Origin: Candidatus Peregrinibacteria bacterium
Lineage (GTDB): Bacteria > Patescibacteriota > Gracilibacteria > UM-FILTER-43-11
Length of the DNA stretch: 9,209 bases
Direction of reading: 5' to 3'
Assembly: GCA_030637565.1 (NCBI GenBank)
Contig: DAOWGG010000149.1
Location: 1 to 9,209, forward strand
In this document: positions 7,317 through 9,209 of the stretch, piece after piece
Layout of the letters: each line of letters opens with the position of its first letter
Position numbering within the stretch: the stretch's first letter is position 1
The notes under the pieces: generated by a model
Told to the model about the DNA's origin: nothing
The model's input: only the letters and a program-made list of their open reading frames with translations
Databases searched by the model: none
Position numbers and translations under genes: made by a program

Positions 7317-7344
7317 CGCCTCACAAGAAGAGGCGATTTTTTTT
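7317..7344 (+). terminator. Rho-independent terminator
   Basis: CGCCTC, loop ACAAGAA, GAGGCG (7317-7335), then A and eight T's at 7337-7344. Its reverse reads with a partial T-rich tail, so it may also work weakly on the minus strand. No annotated plus-strand gene lies before it, since the nearest upstream gene (the cyclase) is divergent. It must end an unannotated transcript or control read-through into the gene at 7438. Confidence 0.8.
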
Positions 7345-7364
7345 ATAAAAAGTTTCAAGAATAG

Positions 7365-7393
7365 TTGCTAGTAATGTAAAAATATGTTATAAT
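7365..7393 (+). promoter_or_regulatory. promoter P2 for the RelA/SpoT-like gene
   Basis: TTGCTA at 7365-7370, a 17-base spacer and a perfect TATAAT at 7388-7393 preceded by TGT, an extended -10. Transcription would start near 7400, after the terminator, with a leader of about 38 AT-rich bases and no Shine-Dalgarno before the ATG at 7438. Confidence 0.6.
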
Positions 7394-7437
7394 ATTAAAA
7401 TTAATAATAAGAGTCATAATTTTAAACTCCAATAGAA

Positions 7438-9060
7438 ATGGCAGACACTAATCCAGAATCATCATCGAGATTAGAGCAAATAGATCCCCTTAAGCATACT
7501 TTTGCAGACCTTTCTGCTTTTCGTGACGTATATGATCAATTAATACACATAGCTGATAGTGTTAAGATCAAGGATAAGTCTGTTTTAGGTCAGGGTAGTG
7601 AAGAGAGTCCTTATTCGGCAGCTGAAGCTTTGAGTATCAAAGAAAAATTTCCCCTATATTCGGCAGCTGAAGAAAAATGGAACGAAGAACCTTTGAATAT
7701 CAAAGAAAAATTTCCCCTACTAGGAGATTTCTTATTTAGAGTTACAGGACGTATCAGTAGCTTTTCACGCGTAAAATATCTAATTAAAAATCATCCAGAG
7801 CTTTATGAAGCCTTAAAAGAAGAGAGAAAAAAAATTCTTGAGCTAACAGGGGTAATGAATTTGAGTGAGCTAAAAAATCAATCAGATAACCAAGAAATGA
7901 TAGATAGAGTTCGTGAAAATATAGCTAGATCAGCTGCTGACATATTGGTTCCTGATTATGTAAAAGATGAATATGCACGCTTAAAGTTAAGTGAAAGAGA
8001 GCTGTATGATTTAGGGGTTCAGGCTGAGTCTATATTGGATTACGTAGATAGTAAGTTTTTCCCAATGTCTGGTGAAGTTCTATCAGAGGGTTTAACTGAT
8101 GTTAAAAATTGTCATGACGTAGGTAAATTGGTCTTAATGGCCTCCGACGATGGTTCATCTGATAACCCAAATGAACACGGATGGGAAGATACGACACGCA
8201 ATCGAGCATTGGTAAAATTAGCTTTAATAGAAATTTTAGCCAAAATAAAACAGAGTATTTATGAGAGAATGCAGGGGGATTATGGGTTATCTTATTTTGA
8301 TAAGTTGATGAATGAAGAGGGGGTTTATTCTTTCAAAGATGGGAAGAAAAAAGGTTATTTTGATATAAGATTTTTGGTAACAAATCATGGAAAAGACGAT
8401 CACAAGTGTATAGATTGGAATCTGGTTGAAAATGAAGAAGAGGCATTGAAGCTTGCATCTAATGATGGCAAGGAATTAACAACAATAGCTCTTCGGAAAT
8501 TTGAAGTGGAAAATGAGGAGGGGGAATCAATAGAAATCGAGGGGATGGTAGATACTCGTGTAAAAACAATTACATCAATGGCACTAAAAATGTTGCGTAA
8601 AGATTCAGAGGATGCTGAAGAGGTGCTTAAGGATTTAAATGGAGTCCGTTTGGTTTTTAGAAACAATAGAGATATTGAATTGTTTGAAAAGAGCCTAGAG
8701 AAAAAGCTAGGTAAGAATCATGAGGTGGAGATCATTCGATCAAAAACTGAAGTGGCTGATGGGGGTTTGAAATGTAAAAAACATAATATATTAATTGATG
8801 GCAGGAAGTATGAAATGCAAATATTTACATTTAAAGAATACACAGATTATCTTTATCAAAATTCTGTCTCTTGGTCTGAATACGAAATTGATCGATTTTT
8901 CGAAAGTAGTAGCTCTCACGCATTTTACCCAGGCTCAATGCCAAAGTATGAAGAATTGGATCGTGAAGAAAACGCCAATAGGGCTAGGAAGACAGCAAGG
9001 ATGCAAAATTCAAGAATAGTGCATGGTGGAGGAGGTTTAAGCGATAGTGTTGTAGCATAA
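7438..9060 (+). CDS. uncharacterised protein with a divergent RelA/SpoT-like synthetase domain
   Basis: A 540-residue soluble protein with no signal peptide or clear membrane segment; I do not recognise the full-length family. Residues 373-388 align without gaps to the alarmone-synthetase helix of E. coli RelA as I recall it (G-R-P-K-H-I-Y-S-I-W-R-K-M-Q-K-K), sharing R374, K376, I378, S380, K384, M385 and K388. D399-L-N-G-V-R404-L-V-F fits the D-x-x-x-x-R metal-binding strand, and Y-E459-M-Q461-I-F-T fits the catalytic E-x-Q-I-R-T strand. The G-Y-x-S-x-H motif that stacks the guanine is not recognisable (G-G-L-K-C-K-K-H at 442-449). (p)ppGpp or a related nucleotidyl or pyrophosphate transfer is possible but unproven. 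Residues 1-360 are mostly charged and helical; H226-D-V-G-K resembles an HD-hydrolase motif. Residues 59-94 hold a tandem duplication. The gene is visibly more AT-rich than uvrA. ATG 7438 is the first good start. Another gene begins 10 bp after the stop. Confidence 0.6.
   Translation: MADTNPESSSRLEQIDPLKHTFADLSAFRDVYDQLIHIADSVKIKDKSVLGQGSEESPYSAAEALSIKEKFPLYSAAEEKWNEEPLNIKEKFPLLGDFLFRVTGRISSFSRVKYLIKNHPELYEALKEERKKILELTGVMNLSELKNQSDNQEMIDRVRENIARSAADILVPDYVKDEYARLKLSERELYDLGVQAESILDYVDSKFFPMSGEVLSEGLTDVKNCHDVGKLVLMASDDGSSDNPNEHGWEDTTRNRALVKLALIEILAKIKQSIYERMQGDYGLSYFDKLMNEEGVYSFKDGKKKGYFDIRFLVTNHGKDDHKCIDWNLVENEEEALKLASNDGKELTTIALRKFEVENEEGESIEIEGMVDTRVKTITSMALKMLRKDSEDAEEVLKDLNGVRLVFRNNRDIELFEKSLEKKLGKNHEVEIIRSKTEVADGGLKCKKHNILIDGRKYEMQIFTFKEYTDYLYQNSVSWSEYEIDRFFESSSSHAFYPGSMPKYEELDREENANRARKTARMQNSRIVHGGGGLSDSVVA
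7612..7719 (+). repeat. in-frame tandem duplication inside the RelA/SpoT-like gene
   Basis: Unit 1 is 7612-7656 (45 nt), unit 2 is 7657-7719 (63 nt). Sixteen bases at the start are identical (7612-7627 and 7657-7672). The last 29 match with one change (7628-7656 and 7691-7719). Unit 2 has 18 extra bases (7673-7690). Both units encode Y-S-A-A-E, then I-K-E-K-F-P-L. Near identity at DNA level means a recent duplication, or repair between copies. Confidence 0.9.
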
Positions 9061-9070
9061 TAATTTTTTT

Positions 9071-9209
9071 ATGGCAGCTATAGAAGCACTCGACATCATC
9101 GATGCACCAAAAGAATTATCCCAAAAAGATCAGGCACTTGAGAATGTGCGTAAAATATGCGACGGACTTCGAGGGGATCTTGGAAGTATTTTTATTGGGA
9201 TGACATTTC
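9071..9209 (+). CDS. unidentified gene, 3' end beyond the window
   Basis: An ATG at 9071 opens a frame that stays open to the window edge: 46 residues, starting M-A-A-I-E-A-L-D-I-I-D-A-P-K-E-L and continuing with a charged, probably helical stretch. The spacer after the preceding stop is only 10 bases (TAATTTTTTT) with no Shine-Dalgarno or terminator hairpin, so the two genes are likely co-transcribed. I do not recognise the family from this fragment. Its tight coupling makes it a candidate functional partner (for example an antitoxin or regulator) of the RelA/SpoT-like protein, but that is inference from position only. Confidence 0.65.
   Translation, partial: MAAIEALDIIDAPKELSQKDQALENVRKICDGLRGDLGSIFIGMTF

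Larger units (their letters stand above)
7201..7344 (+). ncRNA. candidate small RNA or attenuated leader of about 140 nt
   Basis: The stretch runs from the predicted start of P1 to a strong intrinsic terminator, with no convincing protein gene inside. It matches no RNA family I recognise: it lacks the T-box motif, tRNA features and an obvious 6S-like long hairpin. Its 3' half has mutually exclusive pairings: CCTCA 7259-7263 with TGAGG 7268-7272; TGAGGCGTTTTATT 7268-7281 with AATAAACGCCTCA 7311-7323 (one bulge); and CGCCTC 7317-7322 with GAGGCG 7330-7335. It could be a free-standing sRNA, or the leader of the RelA/SpoT-like gene read through when the middle pairing forms. Confidence 0.4.

Noticed and set aside
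7009..7437. CRP-type cAMP receptor site (TGTGA-N6-TCACA) near the cyclase promoter
   Set aside because: Only isolated TCACA half-sites occur (7261, 7321), with no matching partner at the right spacing, and no DNA-binding CRP is in the window.
1..9209. Recoding of TGA as glycine, as in Gracilibacteria/Absconditabacteria
   Set aside because: Although none of the six complete genes uses TGA as stop, none contains an in-frame TGA either, and every protein is full length with GGN glycine codons. Six genes are too few to infer recoding.
1..9209. CRISPR arrays, insertion sequences, tRNA or rRNA genes
   Set aside because: No regularly spaced repeats with unique spacers, no transposase or terminal inverted repeats, and no tRNA or rRNA motifs were seen on either strand.

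Overview
The window comes from a bacterial chromosome of modest GC content that uses the standard genetic code. The six complete genes end in TAA or TAG and none needs an internal TGA. Only one gene has a clear Shine-Dalgarno sequence, one starts with TTG, and the promoters look sigma70-like (TTGANN and TATAAT boxes, several with an extended -10). Compact convergent junctions and scarce Shine-Dalgarno sites would suit a small-genome lineage such as a Patescibacteria/CPR member (Peregrinibacteria-like), but this is a low-confidence guess because no rRNA or other marker gene is present.

Layout. (1) 1-825: the C-terminal catalytic part of a PP2C/SpoIIE-type serine/threonine phosphatase, plus strand, whose 5' end looks interrupted. 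(2) 826-3723: uvrA, minus strand, its stop codon abutting that of the phosphatase with no spacer. (3) 3724-3992: divergent control region with a perfect hairpin, a purine-rich tract carrying a 12-bp direct repeat, and a promoter. (4) 3993-4976: a stand-alone cyclic-nucleotide-binding domain protein followed by a DUF3307 membrane protein, joined by five heptamer repeats. (5) 4969-7008: a CHASE2 - transmembrane - class III adenylate cyclase, minus strand, overlapping DUF3307 tail to tail. (6) 7009-7437: a divergent intergenic region with back-to-back promoters, alternative hairpins, an intrinsic terminator with no annotated gene in front of it, and a second promoter. (7) 7438-9060: an unrecognised 540-residue protein whose C-terminal third carries RelA/SpoT alarmone-synthetase-like motifs, followed 10 bp later by a gene cut by the window edge.

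Most of the window apart from uvrA is signalling. The cyclase should make cAMP, the small protein has an intact cyclic-nucleotide pocket, and the phosphatase belongs to the RsbU/SpoIIE partner-switching class. The RelA/SpoT-like gene is transcribed divergently from the cyclase, so two possible nucleotide-messenger enzymes share one control region. The RelA/SpoT-like protein and the small transcript or attenuator in front of it are the parts least explained by known families and the best candidates for something undescribed.
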